A stretch of 64,000 bases of DNA from Helicobacter sp. 12S02634-8 (GCF_002272865.1 NZ_MLAP01000006.1:64591-128590), one strand, 5' to 3'; counted from the first letter of the stretch, positions 9,429-18,344 are shown. The notes: generated by a model from the sequence alone, not told the origin. Numbers and translations: made by a program.

Positions 9429-10251
9429 CACACCCCCCAAGCCCCTAAAATCTCCAAAGTCTCCAAAATCTCAAGAAACTCCAAAAATTCAAGAAATTCA
9501 AAGAGCTTCTCAAGTCCCTCAAGATCCCCAAAGACCCCATAATCTCAAAACCTCCAAAGCCCCTCAAATCGCCCAAAGTTCGCAAAATCTCACAACCCCC
9601 CAAGCCCCCCATTTTACTGCAACGCCCTCAGTGTCGCTAGCTCCTCAAGTCTTGTGCGGGCTTTATGGGATTTCTGATGCAGTCCTCACGCCCTATGATA
9701 GGATATTTGAGATGTTGGAAAGGGCGATTATGGGAGGTTTGAAGATATTCCAACTGCGCGATAAAATCCATAGCGATACAGACCTTGCCCCTCTTTGTGT
9801 CAAGCTCATGCAAGTATGTGCTTCTCATGGTGTTTTGTTTGTCCTCAATGACCGAGCACGACTTGCTCAAGAGCTCCAAGCCCCTGCTTTGCATATCGGT
9901 AGTGCTGATGGGATTTTGAGCGATATACGGAAGGATTTTAAGGGTATCATTGGTGTGTCTTGCTATGATAGTCTTTCTCTAGCCCAAGAAGCGCAAGATA
10001 AAGGGGCTGATTATGTGGCTTTTGGAGCATTTTTCCCCTCAAGCACTAAGCCCAATGCTAAAAGAGTCGCCCCAGAGATACTTTTAAGAGCTAAAGAAAC
10101 CATACAAATACCTATCTGTGCGATTGGTGGGATCACTTCTTTGAACGCCCATCAACTCAAGAGCACGCAAATGATTGCTGTGATTGGAGGGCTTTGGCGG
10201 GGAGATGTTTTAGAAAATGCTAGAGAGTTGCAGAAGTGTTGGCAAGCTTAG
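9418..10251 (+). CDS. thiE: Thiamine-phosphate synthase with low-complexity N-terminal extension
   Basis: ThiE joins HMP pyrophosphate and thiazole phosphate to give thiamine phosphate. The TIM-barrel core runs from about residue 79 (LCGLYGISD) and has QLRDK, FVLNDRARLA, HIGSADG, GVSCYDS, GADYVAFGAFFPSSTKP and AIGGI. In front lies about 75 residues of Pro/Ser/Lys/Gln-rich repeat made from imperfect short units (KPLKSPKSPKS, then PQxPQ-type repeats), not seen in normal ThiE. Translation may start at TTG 9418, which overlaps hemC, but later in-frame non-ATG codons (GTG 9631, TTG 9652) would give a normal-length enzyme without the extension. The ThiE call is safe; the start is not. Confidence 0.85.
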   Translation: MIHSTPPKPLKSPKSPKSQETPKIQEIQRASQVPQDPQRPHNLKTSKAPQIAQSSQNLTTPQAPHFTATPSVSLAPQVLCGLYGISDAVLTPYDRIFEMLERAIMGGLKIFQLRDKIHSDTDLAPLCVKLMQVCASHGVLFVLNDRARLAQELQAPALHIGSADGILSDIRKDFKGIIGVSCYDSLSLAQEAQDKGADYVAFGAFFPSSTKPNAKRVAPEILLRAKETIQIPICAIGGITSLNAHQLKSTQMIAVIGGLWRGDVLENARELQKCWQA

Positions 10252-10292
10252 CTGACTATTTAAACACTTAAAAGAGGAGAGGGGCTATTATC

Positions 10293-10302
10293 GGGGGGGG
10301 GG
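10293..10302. repeat. G10 homopolymer downstream of thiE
   Basis: Ten consecutive G bases lie 42 bases after the thiE stop, in the gap between two converging genes. Tracts of this length slip in Helicobacter and can drive phase variation, but no reading frame or promoter is visibly attached to this one. Confidence 0.9.
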
Positions 10303-10479
10303 AGCAATAAGGACAGCGAGAAAGAAAGCAAGAAAGAAAAAAAGAAAGGAAAGAGGGGACTTGCCCCTTGTTTTTGCTCCCCCATTATTTGGCTCCATCG
10401 TTATTTGACTAGCCCATTATTTGGGTTGCTCCGATTTGCCCCTATGACTTGATTTGATTTGCCCTATTATTTTTTGCCA
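10303..10479. other. Purine-rich and degenerate-repeat spacer between converging genes
   Basis: After the G10 tract, 10310-10353 is almost pure purine (imperfect AAGAAAG units). From 10380 to 10475, short near-repeats based on CCATTATTTGG and GTTATTTGACT recur three to four times, separated by GCTCC-like blocks. No open frame of useful length is present on either strand. It may be a decayed gene or simple-sequence expansion; I see nothing functional beyond the terminator candidate. Confidence 0.4.
10354..10375 (+). terminator. Candidate terminator of the hemA-thiE operon
   Basis: A short AGGGG/CCCCT stem (10354-10358, 10364-10368) is followed by a T-rich run (TTGTTTTT). The stem is only five base pairs, so this is a moderate call. 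It is the only terminator-like structure between thiE and the convergent RRM gene. Confidence 0.4.
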
Positions 10480-10728
10480 TTATCTTGTTTTGGGATTGGC
10501 TTCATTGACACGAATTGTTCGGCTCATAAACTCGGTATTGTCTAAAGCATCGATTGCCTTGAGCGCTTGATCATCTTCCATTTCTACAAACCCAAAGCCC
10601 TTGGCTCTGCCTGTATCTCTGTCGCTGATAAGCTTGACAGATACTACATTGCCATACTTGCTAAAAAGCTCTTTGATGTCCTCGTTGGTCGCACTATAGG
10701 CGAGATTTCCTACATAAATACTTTTCAA
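10480..10728 (-). CDS. RRM-domain single-stranded nucleic-acid-binding protein
   Basis: An 82-residue protein consisting of one RNA-recognition motif. RNP2 is SIYVGNLAY at the N terminus and RNP1 is RAKGFGFVEM near residue 45; both carry the aromatic residues that stack on bases. It closely resembles H. pylori HP0827, an RRM protein characterised structurally. Such bacterial RRM proteins bind single-stranded RNA or DNA, but their targets are unclear. The start is a TTG with GGAG seven bases upstream; no ATG alternative fits, because the RRM begins immediately. It is transcribed alone. Confidence 0.85.
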   Translation of the reverse strand: MKSIYVGNLAYSATNEDIKELFSKYGNVVSVKLISDRDTGRAKGFGFVEMEDDQALKAIDALDNTEFMSRTIRVNEANPKTR

Positions 10729-10892
10729 TTCAATTCTCCATATACTAAAAATTAGAGGCAGACCTCAACAAACACGGATCCTTTAATGTGTAGGCAGAGG
10801 AATCAAGGATACACAACCACCAATAAACTCAAACTTACATACTAAAGTATGGTATAGTAAGCTACTTAAGCTTTAAAAACAATTAAAAAACA

Positions 10893-12116
10893 TTATTCAT
10901 TACGCAAAACTGATAATGCATCAATACTCGAAGCCTTTTTGGCTGGATAATATGAAGCAGCACAGACAATCAGCACAGCCCCAAGTAATGTCGCACAAAA
11001 ATCCACCACAGATAGGTCAATAGGGAGCTTTGTGATACCATAAACATCAGCAGGCAAAGAGATAATCGGGAAAGTCCTTAGCACATACAACACCACACCA
11101 GAGAGCATAACACCCAGCACTATCCCCCCACAGCCGATACAATTCCCCAGCCAAAAAAATGTCTTTTGGATTTCTTTGGCCCTTGTGCCCATACTCAAAA
11201 GCAGTGCAATCTCTTTGCGCCGATTCATAATAACCATCAGCAATGAACTGATAATATTCAATGAAGCCATCAAAATAATCAACATCAGCACGATAAATAA
11301 CGCACGTTTCTCTAATGCCATCGCAGAAAAAAAGTTGCCATTTTGTTGCCACCACCCCTCAAGCGAAAGGCTTTGATGGGGAATATCATTGAGCGCTAGA
11401 CGGATTTTTTCTATATCTTCCATTGGCCTGTCTGAATAGATATGGATCCCATCATACACCCCTTGGGGGATATTTTTGATCGCAGCGAGTGCAGAGAGAT
11501 TGGTATAGATATAACTTGTGTCATATGCCCTAAGCCCTGAAGTGAAGACCCCTCCTATTGCAAATCGTTTCATCACAGGCGAAAGGCTTAACCCCATCGG
11601 CTCTAACTGCGTGAAAAACAGCGAGATTTTCTCTCCCACCTCCACTCCAAGCATTTCAGCAAGCCCCTCGCCAACAATCAATGCGAACTTGTCTTGCTTG
11701 AACTTTTGGATATCGATATTTTGGATAGCTTTCTGGAGCACACCATTGATTTGTGCTTCTTTTTGGATATCCACTCCAAAGATAATACTCGCTCCCATCA
11801 CGCCATGCGCCCTTGCTACAGACTGCATACGCACATAGGGGCTAAAGATGAGTTTGGGGAATCGCTCTTGTAGGGATTGGAGCGTTTGGCTAGAAATCCC
11901 CTGCCTGCTTGTAGCATATAATGTAATCGGATAATTCATCACAAAAAGCTTTTTTTCAAACTCCTTACTCATGCCGTTCATGATTGCCATCGCCACAATC
12001 AAAACCATCACCCCCACCCCCACACCAACAAAGGCTAAAATCGCTGTGATGGAGATAAAGGGCTGTGTTTTATCAAAGCGTAAATAACGTCGGATAAGAA
12101 AGCCGCTCAAAGCCAT
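10893..12116 (-). CDS. LolC/LolE-type lipoprotein-releasing permease
   Basis: Inner-membrane ABC permease of 407 residues with the LolCE/MacB layout. One transmembrane helix lies near residues 22-48, followed by a large periplasmic domain. The C-terminal FtsX domain has three helices and the MNRRKEIALLLSMGTRAKEIQ cytoplasmic loop that contacts the ATPase. In the Lol pathway this permease, with LolD, extracts mature lipoproteins and hands them to LolA, which is encoded nearby at 14942. It sits directly downstream of secA, as in H. pylori (HP0786-HP0787). ATG 12116 has AAGG upstream; a GTG six bases earlier is possible. Whether it works as LolC, LolE or a fused LolF-like homodimer is not decidable here. 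Confidence 0.85.
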   Translation of the reverse strand: MALSGFLIRRYLRFDKTQPFISITAILAFVGVGVGVMVLIVAMAIMNGMSKEFEKKLFVMNYPITLYATSRQGISSQTLQSLQERFPKLIFSPYVRMQSVARAHGVMGASIIFGVDIQKEAQINGVLQKAIQNIDIQKFKQDKFALIVGEGLAEMLGVEVGEKISLFFTQLEPMGLSLSPVMKRFAIGGVFTSGLRAYDTSYIYTNLSALAAIKNIPQGVYDGIHIYSDRPMEDIEKIRLALNDIPHQSLSLEGWWQQNGNFFSAMALEKRALFIVLMLIILMASLNIISSLLMVIMNRRKEIALLLSMGTRAKEIQKTFFWLGNCIGCGGIVLGVMLSGVVLYVLRTFPIISLPADVYGITKLPIDLSVVDFCATLLGAVLIVCAASYYPAKKASSIDALSVLRNE

Positions 12117-12125
12117 TGGCACACC

Positions 12126-14807
12126 TTATTCACCCTTATGGGCTAGCAAACCTTTTTTAGGGCCACTTTTCCCGCAGCATTGCTTGTATTTTTTCCCACT
12201 ATTGCACGGGCAAAGCTCATTGCGCATGATTTTTTTCCCTCCTATGCCTTGTGTGGGATTTTCTTTAATGGCTTGATTTTTGGTCGTTTGATTTTGGAGA
12301 TGGTTTTCTTGTAAGTTTGCTTGGATCGCTTGGGCATTGTAGTCGAGATTTTCTTGATTCTCTTGGAGTTCTTCTATGATTTTTTGTGCAGAATCTTGGG
12401 CTTCTTCGCTTGTGTTTTCAGCTTGGAATTGTATGATATGCAATGTCTTGATTGCCTCTGTCTTGATGGATTCAATCAGCTCTAAAAACAAATTATAGCT
12501 TTCTTTTTTGTATTCAACCAAGGGGTCTTTTTGGTTGTAGCTACGCAGACCAATGCCTGTTTTGAGATTATCCATCGTATAAAGATGCTCACGCCACGCA
12601 TTATCAAGGACTTGCAGATAAATCACTCTTTCGATTTCATTTCTTTGCTCTGGTGTGAGGGGGGACATCTTTTTGTCATAGGACTGCTCAAGTTGGGCTA
12701 AAATCGCTTGTTGCACGCCCCCATCATTGACATCAATCACTCCCATGCCCCCATCACTCCCCTCACCCAAAGCCCCATCAAGCACCACTTCTAGCCCAAA
12801 ATCTTCTTTGATAATCGCCCGCAGTGCTTCTTTATCTGTATCCACCCCCTCGCCAAAGAGTGCTTGGAGTCTTGAAAGACTCTGTGATAGGGCATATTGA
12901 CGATTTTCATCGATACGCGCACGCATATCATAGTTGGGATCAAGGAGCTCATTTCTGAATTTATACACCGTTTTTCTTTGCTCATTTGCGACATCATCAT
13001 ACTCCAAGAGGTGCTTACGGGATTCAAAATGCAGATTTTCTACCTTTTTTTGTGCTTTTTCTACAGCACGCGTTACGAGTCCTGATTCGATATGCTCGCC
13101 ATTATTCAGCCCCAAGCGCTCCATCACGCCCTTGATTCTATCGCTACCAAATATCCTGAGTAAAGGATCTTCTAAGCTCAAATAAAACTGACTTGTCCCC
13201 ACATCGCCCTGACGCCCAGAACGCCCACGGAGCTGGTTGTCTATGCGCCGACTCTCGTGTCTTTCTGTCCCGATGATATAAAGCCCACCGAGTGCTTTGA
13301 CTGTATCATCAAGCTTGATATCCACACCCCGACCAGCCATATTAGTTGCAATCGTTACAGCCCCCTTTTTGCCCGCGTCTTTGATAATCTCAGCCTCTCT
13401 TGTGTGCTGCTTAGCATTTAAGACCGTATGGGGTATGCGCTCTTTTGTCAGCAAATGGTGGAGTGTTTCACTCTTTTCAATGCTCGCAGTCCCCACCAAT
13501 ACAGGCTGGCCTTTGGCGTGGAGTTCTTGTATCTTTTTAATCACAGCTTGGAATTTTTCCTCCTCGCTTTTATAGACCAAATCATTGAGATCGCACCTTT
13601 TGATGGGGACATTTGTGGGGATAGACACCACTTCAAGATTATAGATTTGCAAAAACTCGCTCGCTTCAGTCTGTGCTGTCCCTGTCATACCTGAGAGTTT
13701 TTCATAGAGTCTAAAATAATTCTGAAAAGTAATATCTGCAAGTGTCTGGCTTTCTTCTTTGATCGCCACGCCCTCTTTGGCCTCGATAGCTTGATGTAGC
13801 CCCTCAGAGAAGCGCCGCCCCTCGCTCAAACGCCCAGTAAATTCATCAACAATGATGACCTCACCTTCTTGCACGACATAATCTTTGTCTTTGATGAAAA
13901 GAAAATTTGCCTTCAGGGCTTGATCGAGATGATGGGAAAGCGCGGCATTTTCGATACTATAGAGATTATCAATCCCAAAGAGCTCCTCAGCCTTTTTGAT
14001 ACCATTTTCACTGATAAGAATTACGCGATTTTTTTCATCGATACTAAAATCCTCAGCCGCAGACAGCTTTTTAGCGACCTTATCAGCACTTTCATAGTTT
14101 TCCATCTTGCGATTGATAGGGCCAGATATAATCAAAGGCGTGCGCGCTTCATCAATGAGTATAGAATCCACCTCATCGACAATGGCAAAAAAGTGCTGTT
14201 TTTGCACCTTTTGATCGAGCGAATATTTCATATTATCCCGCAGATAATCAAAGCCAAATTCATTATTAGTCCCATACACAATATCTTTTGCATAGATTTC
14301 TAAACGCGTTGCATCGTCTTTGACCCCTGCTGTAATCACCCCGATACTATAGCCCAAAAACGCATAGAGTGGCTCCATTTCTTTAGCGTCCCTGTGGGCG
14401 AGGTAGTCATTGACCGTAACAACATGCACGCTTCGTGCCTCCATCGCATAAAGTGCCACAGCGAGCGTGGCTACAAGCGTCTTGCCCTCTCCGGTTTTCA
14501 TCTCTGCAATCTTCCCCTCACACAAGACCATTCCCCCAATGAGCTGGACATCAAAGTGGCGCATATTCAAAACGCGTTTAGAAGCCTCACGCGTAATAGC
14601 AAAACTATGTTCAAGCACACCATCAAGGCTTTGCGTCTTTTCTTGCACCGACTGCTTGAGCGCCCTAAAGGCTTCTTGCAGCTCCCCATCACTATAGCTC
14701 TGATATTTGCTCTCAAGTGCGTTGATAGCCCCTAAGCGCCTTTGGTATTTTCTGATGAGTTTGTCGTTGCGAGTCCCGATCACCGACCCTATGAGTTTTC
14801 GTATCAT
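12126..14807 (-). CDS. secA: Preprotein translocase ATPase SecA
   Basis: Motor of the Sec pathway; pushes unfolded preproteins through SecYEG using ATP. The 893-residue protein has Walker A ([13 protein letters not shown] near residue 104), Walker B ([15 protein letters not shown]), the [10 protein letters not shown] and [10 protein letters not shown] helicase motifs, and [23 protein letters not shown]. Its C-terminal zinc site ([14 protein letters not shown]) binds SecB or ribosomes in other bacteria. An Asn/Gln-rich linker lies before the zinc site. The ATG at 14807 follows CAAGG. The upstream gap holds a perfect 16-bp tandem repeat that duplicates this ribosome-binding segment. It is divergent from lolA. 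Confidence 0.97.
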   Translation of the reverse strand: MIRKLIGSVIGTRNDKLIRKYQRRLGAINALESKYQSYSDGELQEAFRALKQSVQEKTQSLDGVLEHSFAITREASKRVLNMRHFDVQLIGGMVLCEGKIAEMKTGEGKTLVATLAVALYAMEARSVHVVTVNDYLAHRDAKEMEPLYAFLGYSIGVITAGVKDDATRLEIYAKDIVYGTNNEFGFDYLRDNMKYSLDQKVQKQHFFAIVDEVDSILIDEARTPLIISGPINRKMENYESADKVAKKLSAAEDFSIDEKNRVILISENGIKKAEELFGIDNLYSIENAALSHHLDQALKANFLFIKDKDYVVQEGEVIIVDEFTGRLSEGRRFSEGLHQAIEAKEGVAIKEESQTLADITFQNYFRLYEKLSGMTGTAQTEASEFLQIYNLEVVSIPTNVPIKRCDLNDLVYKSEEEKFQAVIKKIQELHAKGQPVLVGTASIEKSETLHHLLTKERIPHTVLNAKQHTREAEIIKDAGKKGAVTIATNMAGRGVDIKLDDTVKALGGLYIIGTERHESRRIDNQLRGRSGRQGDVGTSQFYLSLEDPLLRIFGSDRIKGVMERLGLNNGEHIESGLVTRAVEKAQKKVENLHFESRKHLLEYDDVANEQRKTVYKFRNELLDPNYDMRARIDENRQYALSQSLSRLQALFGEGVDTDKEALRAIIKEDFGLEVVLDGALGEGSDGGMGVIDVNDGGVQQAILAQLEQSYDKKMSPLTPEQRNEIERVIYLQVLDNAWREHLYTMDNLKTGIGLRSYNQKDPLVEYKKESYNLFLELIESIKTEAIKTLHIIQFQAENTSEEAQDSAQKIIEELQENQENLDYNAQAIQANLQENHLQNQTTKNQAIKENPTQGIGGKKIMRNELCPCNSGKKYKQCCGKSGPKKGLLAHKGE

Positions 14808-14839
14808 GATTTGCCTTGTGTTGGATTTGCCTTGTGTTG
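14808..14839. repeat. Perfect 16-bp tandem duplication in the secA leader
   Basis: GATTTGCCTTGTGTTG occurs twice back to back (14808-14823 and 14824-14839), immediately before the secA start on the reverse strand. Each copy includes the CAAGG element that serves as the likely ribosome-binding site, so the message carries a spare copy 16 bases upstream. Confidence 0.9.
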
Positions 14840-14941
14840 TGTGCCTAGTTTTGAGGCATAACTATTTGGTTTGGATTCTAACACATTTACGATAAAATTC
14901 CTCATAAACCATTAAATTCTTCAAGCAAGCAAGGTCAAGTG

Positions 14942-15487
14942 ATGCGACAATCCCGTTTTGTATCTCGATTTTTTTTATTGTGTTTTTCTTTGTGTGTGTG
15001 CGCACATCTCTCTTATGGGGCGTTTGCTGATATCAAGAGCTTTCAAGCTGATTTTATCCAAACCGTATCTGCCCCTGACACAGGGACAATCACCTACCAA
15101 GGGCATCTCATCGCCCTCTCTCCCCATAGCGTCCGTTGGACTTACACCACCCCAAGCCCCAAAACCATCTACATCACCGACCACACAGCCATCATCTATG
15201 AACCCCGCTTATCTCAAGCCACCATCACGCGCCTAGACCAAAAGACCGACTTCCTCTCTATCCTCCAAAAAGCCATTTTGCAAACTGATGGCAGATACCG
15301 TTCCCAAGTGGGCGAAACGACCTACTACCTCACGCTCAAAGACGACAAACCCTATCTTTTAGAGTTTCAAGACAGCTTCGACAACACCACCAAAATCCGC
15401 TTCCTCCACCCCATCATCAACGCCCCCATCAATGCAAGCGAATTTGTCTTCACCCCTCCAGATGGGATTGATATCATCTCGCAGTAA
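14942..15487 (+). CDS. lolA: Outer-membrane lipoprotein carrier protein LolA
   Basis: Periplasmic chaperone that takes lipoproteins from the inner-membrane Lol complex to the outer membrane. The 181-residue precursor has a hydrophobic signal peptide (about residues 8-27). The mature part contains the LolA signatures FQADFIQTV, YQGHLIALSPHSVRWTY, TDHTAIIYEP and a YYLTLKDDKPYLLEFQD strand. ATG 14942 is preferred to the adjacent GTG. It is divergent from secA, the neighbourhood seen in H. pylori (HP0785-HP0786). There is no LolB, as is usual in this phylum. The base composition is noticeably C-rich compared with the R-M genes that follow. Confidence 0.88.
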   Translation: MRQSRFVSRFFLLCFSLCVCAHLSYGAFADIKSFQADFIQTVSAPDTGTITYQGHLIALSPHSVRWTYTTPSPKTIYITDHTAIIYEPRLSQATITRLDQKTDFLSILQKAILQTDGRYRSQVGETTYYLTLKDDKPYLLEFQDSFDNTTKIRFLHPIINAPINASEFVFTPPDGIDIISQ

Positions 15488-15520
15488 AAATTTAAAATAC
15501 AAAAAAGAGTTTTTTAGAGC

Positions 15521-15546
15521 CTGAAATAAAAAGCCTCTTAGAGGCT
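15521..15546 (-). terminator. Terminator of the restriction-modification operon
   Basis: An AGCCTC/GAGGCT stem with a TTA loop (15532-15546) is followed, reading the reverse strand, by TTTTTATTT. It therefore terminates transcription arriving from the reverse-strand R-M genes. The same hairpin could weakly stop lolA transcripts from the other side. Confidence 0.65.
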
Positions 15547-15599
15547 AAAGTGGTCTTGGGATTATGAAAAAAATCTATCAAAAAATATGCAAAAATCTA

Positions 15600-15646
15600 C
15601 ACAAAAACTCGCAAAATAGGTGGTTTTAGAGGAAAATTGTATCAAT
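15600..15646 (+). repeat. Left ~47-bp direct repeat flanking the R-M cassette
   Basis: This copy matches 17839-17886 in the same orientation over its full length, beginning CACAAAAACTCG and ending TGTATCAAT, with only a few substitutions and one A-run length change. The two copies bracket both R-M genes and nothing else. Confidence 0.9.
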
Positions 15647-15727
15647 TAAAGTGTTTTAAAATAAGCTATAAGCGTTATCTTTTGCTAGAATTGATTTTTC
15701 TAAAAATAAGCTGATTGCAGTATCATA

Positions 15728-16741
15728 TCAAGCCAAAATATTCTCTAGCTTTTTTCTTGTTAAATCTTTAGATGAAATAATTTTTGGATTTTCTTGCATG
15801 AAGTCCGATGTGTCATAAATCTCACTAGCAACAACTATAAAATAACCATCTTTTTGAAGTATTGAATTTACTTTATCTTTATTTAAATCTGTGCCAAGAG
15901 TGAATAAAAATAAAGCGTCTACGCTTAGATCATCAATATTTTCATGGTTTTGCTTATATCGTTCTCGCAAGGTTCTTTTTGCCGAAATACCCACTTTTTT
16001 ATCCTTGATGATAAAAATAAAATCATATTCCATTGCTTGAACTTTATGGGAACGACCCAATAATTTATCCACTATGGGCATTAAAGTCAGTTCTATCCTG
16101 CTCTCATAAGAATGCCCTGCTGTGCTTTTTATCGACTGACTCACACTTTCATTGACAATCAACAAAAACATATTATTGCAATGGATCTGATAAATATGGG
16201 TAAGCTTTGAAATCTGCATATTTATATTCTTGACTATCTGATTACTCGCAGTTAATAAAAATTCGCTCTTTCTCTCAGTGTTTGTAAGCGCAAAACATAA
16301 AAGAGAACTCAATACTTTCTGCCCATATGGCAAGCTTAAATTCTTTGAATCATATTCAATACTGAGCTTATCTAACTTTCCCAATATAAAACGCCTATTT
16401 TGTGTGTATGCCTTTGCTTCTGCTAAAATCAAATCTTTAAATAAAATCAATTCTATGCCCACGCTTACCATATCAAACCACATTTTACTATCATTGCCAA
16501 TCAGGCTTATCAATCCATCATAATCTTTTTTCTTTGTTTCGCTTTTGATGATTTGTGAAGAATATAAAATATCTTTTAATCGCGTGTGATTGTTTTTGTG
16601 ATTCTCAAGCAGATGGAGCATTTCTTGAAAATCTAAAAGTTGCTTTGCTGTAAAATTGCATTGAACGATTTTCTTTAAAATCGTATAAAAATAAAGATTA
16701 TTGTCATAAATCTCATCATTGCTTAAAGCATTGTTTTTCAA
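15728..16741 (-). CDS. Type II restriction endonuclease, EcoRII-C-like catalytic motif
   Basis: A 337-residue protein encoded nine bases after a C5 cytosine methyltransferase. The N-terminal two thirds is helical and unrecognised. The C-terminal third has a PD-(D/E)xK-type core: E-S-R-I-E-L, then MEYDFIFIIKD, then GISAKRTLRERYKQ. The last motif (Lys, then Arg six residues later) matches the catalytic Lys/Arg arrangement of the EcoRII-family nucleases, which cut CCNGG-type sites. The start is TTG 16741, with AGGAG overlapping the methylase stop, so translation is coupled and the methylase is made first. The DNA is markedly more AT-rich than its neighbours, and the cassette is bounded by direct repeats, suggesting recent acquisition. 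Nuclease role is inferred; the site is a guess. Confidence 0.7.
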   Translation of the reverse strand: MKNNALSNDEIYDNNLYFYTILKKIVQCNFTAKQLLDFQEMLHLLENHKNNHTRLKDILYSSQIIKSETKKKDYDGLISLIGNDSKMWFDMVSVGIELILFKDLILAEAKAYTQNRRFILGKLDKLSIEYDSKNLSLPYGQKVLSSLLCFALTNTERKSEFLLTASNQIVKNINMQISKLTHIYQIHCNNMFLLIVNESVSQSIKSTAGHSYESRIELTLMPIVDKLLGRSHKVQAMEYDFIFIIKDKKVGISAKRTLRERYKQNHENIDDLSVDALFLFTLGTDLNKDKVNSILQKDGYFIVVASEIYDTSDFMQENPKIISSKDLTRKKLENILA

Positions 16742-16750
16742 AAAATACTC

Positions 16751-17752
16751 CTAAAATTCTTTTGCATCATTCAATGATTTGAATATCTGCTTGGCAACTG
16801 CGTGGATCATCTTTACTGGGACAGAGTTTCCAAATTGTCTATAGGTTTGTGTGTCGCTACAAACTATCTTAAATGTATCTGGAAACCCTTGGAGTCTGGC
16901 AGCTTCTCGCACGGTTAGTTTTCTTGGATTTTTTCCTTTTTGAGCTATTAGGATTTCGCTACCATCTTTATAATACCTTGCTGAAATTGTGCTTGTATAG
17001 GGCGAATTTTCATCAAATAGACAATAACCAAAGCCATTGCCTTTTGCTTTTTGAATCTCTTTTCTGCGTTGGTGGGAAGCCCATAAATGGTCTGAAATTG
17101 TATATTTTGGGTCGGGTGATTTTTCTAAAATATCTCCCAATTTAATCTTTTGTTCATGAGGTTGTGGAAAATCAAATGCAACTTTATGGTTCTTAAATCC
17201 AACAATGATGATTCTCTCCCTATTTTGGGGCACTCCGTAATCCTTGGCATTTAAAATCTTAAAAAATACTTTATATTTCAAATCCTCTTCCAAAATATTT
17301 TTAATCGTTTTAAATGTATTTCCACTATTGTGATTCAATAAACCCTTGACATTTTCAAGCATAAAACATTTTGGTTTGTGAAACTTCAAAATCCTAGCTA
17401 TCTCAAAAAACATCGTTCCACGAGCGTCTTCAAAACCTTTGCGTTTGCCTGCTATGCTAAATGCCTGACAAGGAAAACCACCCAATAAAATATCAAAATT
17501 AGGAATATCAGATTCTTTGATTTGCGTAATATCTCCACTTGGTTTTTCACCCCAGTTTGCTTCATAAGTCTGACAAGCAAATCGATCGATTTCACTCGAA
17601 AACACACACTGACCACCCTCAATTTCAAAGCCATATCTAATACCACCAATCCCAGCAAACAAATCAATAAATTTAAATGGTTTTGGCTCGATGTGTTCTC
17701 TATTTGACAGAGTATGCATAGAAAATAAATTAGCCCCATCTATATAATTCAT
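16751..17752 (-). CDS. Type II DNA (cytosine-5-)-methyltransferase
   Basis: Protective methylase of the R-M pair; transfers methyl from S-adenosylmethionine to C5 of cytosine. The ten-motif order is complete in 333 residues: motif I FIDLFAGIGGIR, motif IV GGFPCQAFS with the catalytic Cys, motif VI ENVKG, motif VIII QNRERI, and motifs IX-X including REAARLQGFP and QFGNSVP. The target-recognition region contains ISARYYKDGSEIL, reminiscent of methylases for CCNGG/CCWGG-type sites. An N-terminal lead of about 25 residues precedes motif I. It is low in GC like its partner. It lies 168 bases from the tmRNA 3' end. Confidence 0.92.
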   Translation of the reverse strand: MNYIDGANLFSMHTLSNREHIEPKPFKFIDLFAGIGGIRYGFEIEGGQCVFSSEIDRFACQTYEANWGEKPSGDITQIKESDIPNFDILLGGFPCQAFSIAGKRKGFEDARGTMFFEIARILKFHKPKCFMLENVKGLLNHNSGNTFKTIKNILEEDLKYKVFFKILNAKDYGVPQNRERIIIVGFKNHKVAFDFPQPHEQKIKLGDILEKSPDPKYTISDHLWASHQRRKEIQKAKGNGFGYCLFDENSPYTSTISARYYKDGSEILIAQKGKNPRKLTVREAARLQGFPDTFKIVCSDTQTYRQFGNSVPVKMIHAVAKQIFKSLNDAKEF

Positions 17753-17838
17753 TTCAATCCCAATATAAAATTGAAAAAGGGTTAATGCCCTTGATTTGTT
17801 GTATTATAGCATAGCCTTTTCTTCCAAGCTACAAACTG

Positions 17839-17886
17839 CACAAAAACTCGTAAAATAGGTGATTTTAGAGGAAAAAATGTATCAAT
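17839..17886 (+). repeat. Right ~48-bp direct repeat flanking the R-M cassette
   Basis: Second copy of the repeat at 15600-15646, in the same orientation. It lies 86 bases upstream of the methylase start and 34 bases from the encoded CCA end of tmRNA. Copies differ at CTCGC versus CTCGT, GGTGG versus GGTGA, and the length of one A run. Confidence 0.9.
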
Positions 17887-17920
17887 GTTTAGAATATGAT
17901 ATGCAAGAGAAAAATAGCAA

Positions 17921-18289
17921 TGGTGGAGCTGTGGGGAATTGAACCCCAGTCCAAAAGCCATACCCAACAAGAACCTCTACATACTTAGAGGGAATTGAAA
18001 AGTCTTTTTGCCCATAGGTTCAAATCCCCAAAGCCCAAAAGCAAGCAACCTAAATCTTTCCCCATAGACAAGGTAATCTATAGGGGCATCTAGCAGAAAT
18101 GATGACCTCAATGATGGGCTAGAAACATCTAAAGAGATCAGCTCCTAAGGTTAGTTAAGACTCACGCTACTTTTGCGTAAGCTGGAGCGTAATTTGCGTT
18201 ATTTGCGTTTATTCTGTTGTGTAGTTTAACGACATACAGTCGGTATGCAGTCCAAGCGATACAGCTCCTGTCGAAGCCAAGTCAGCCCC
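17921..18289 (-). ncRNA. ssrA: Transfer-messenger RNA (tmRNA)
   Basis: Rescues stalled ribosomes by acting as tRNA(Ala) and then as a short message. The reverse strand begins GGGGCTGACTTGGCTTCGAC (18289 downward), the conserved 5' half of the tRNA-like domain. It ends with a T-loop GGTTCAATTCC, acceptor strand and encoded CCA at 17921. The internal tag frame (18206-18162) reads ANNANYAPAYAKVA, then TGA. Length of 369 nt is normal. It is a one-piece molecule, not permuted. tmRNA 3' ends are common integration sites, which bears on the R-M cassette next to it. Confidence 0.95.
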
Positions 18290-18344
18290 AAACAAACTAG
18301 CCTTAGCAAAAACTAGTCTTTTAAAGTTATCATAAGGCACACTG

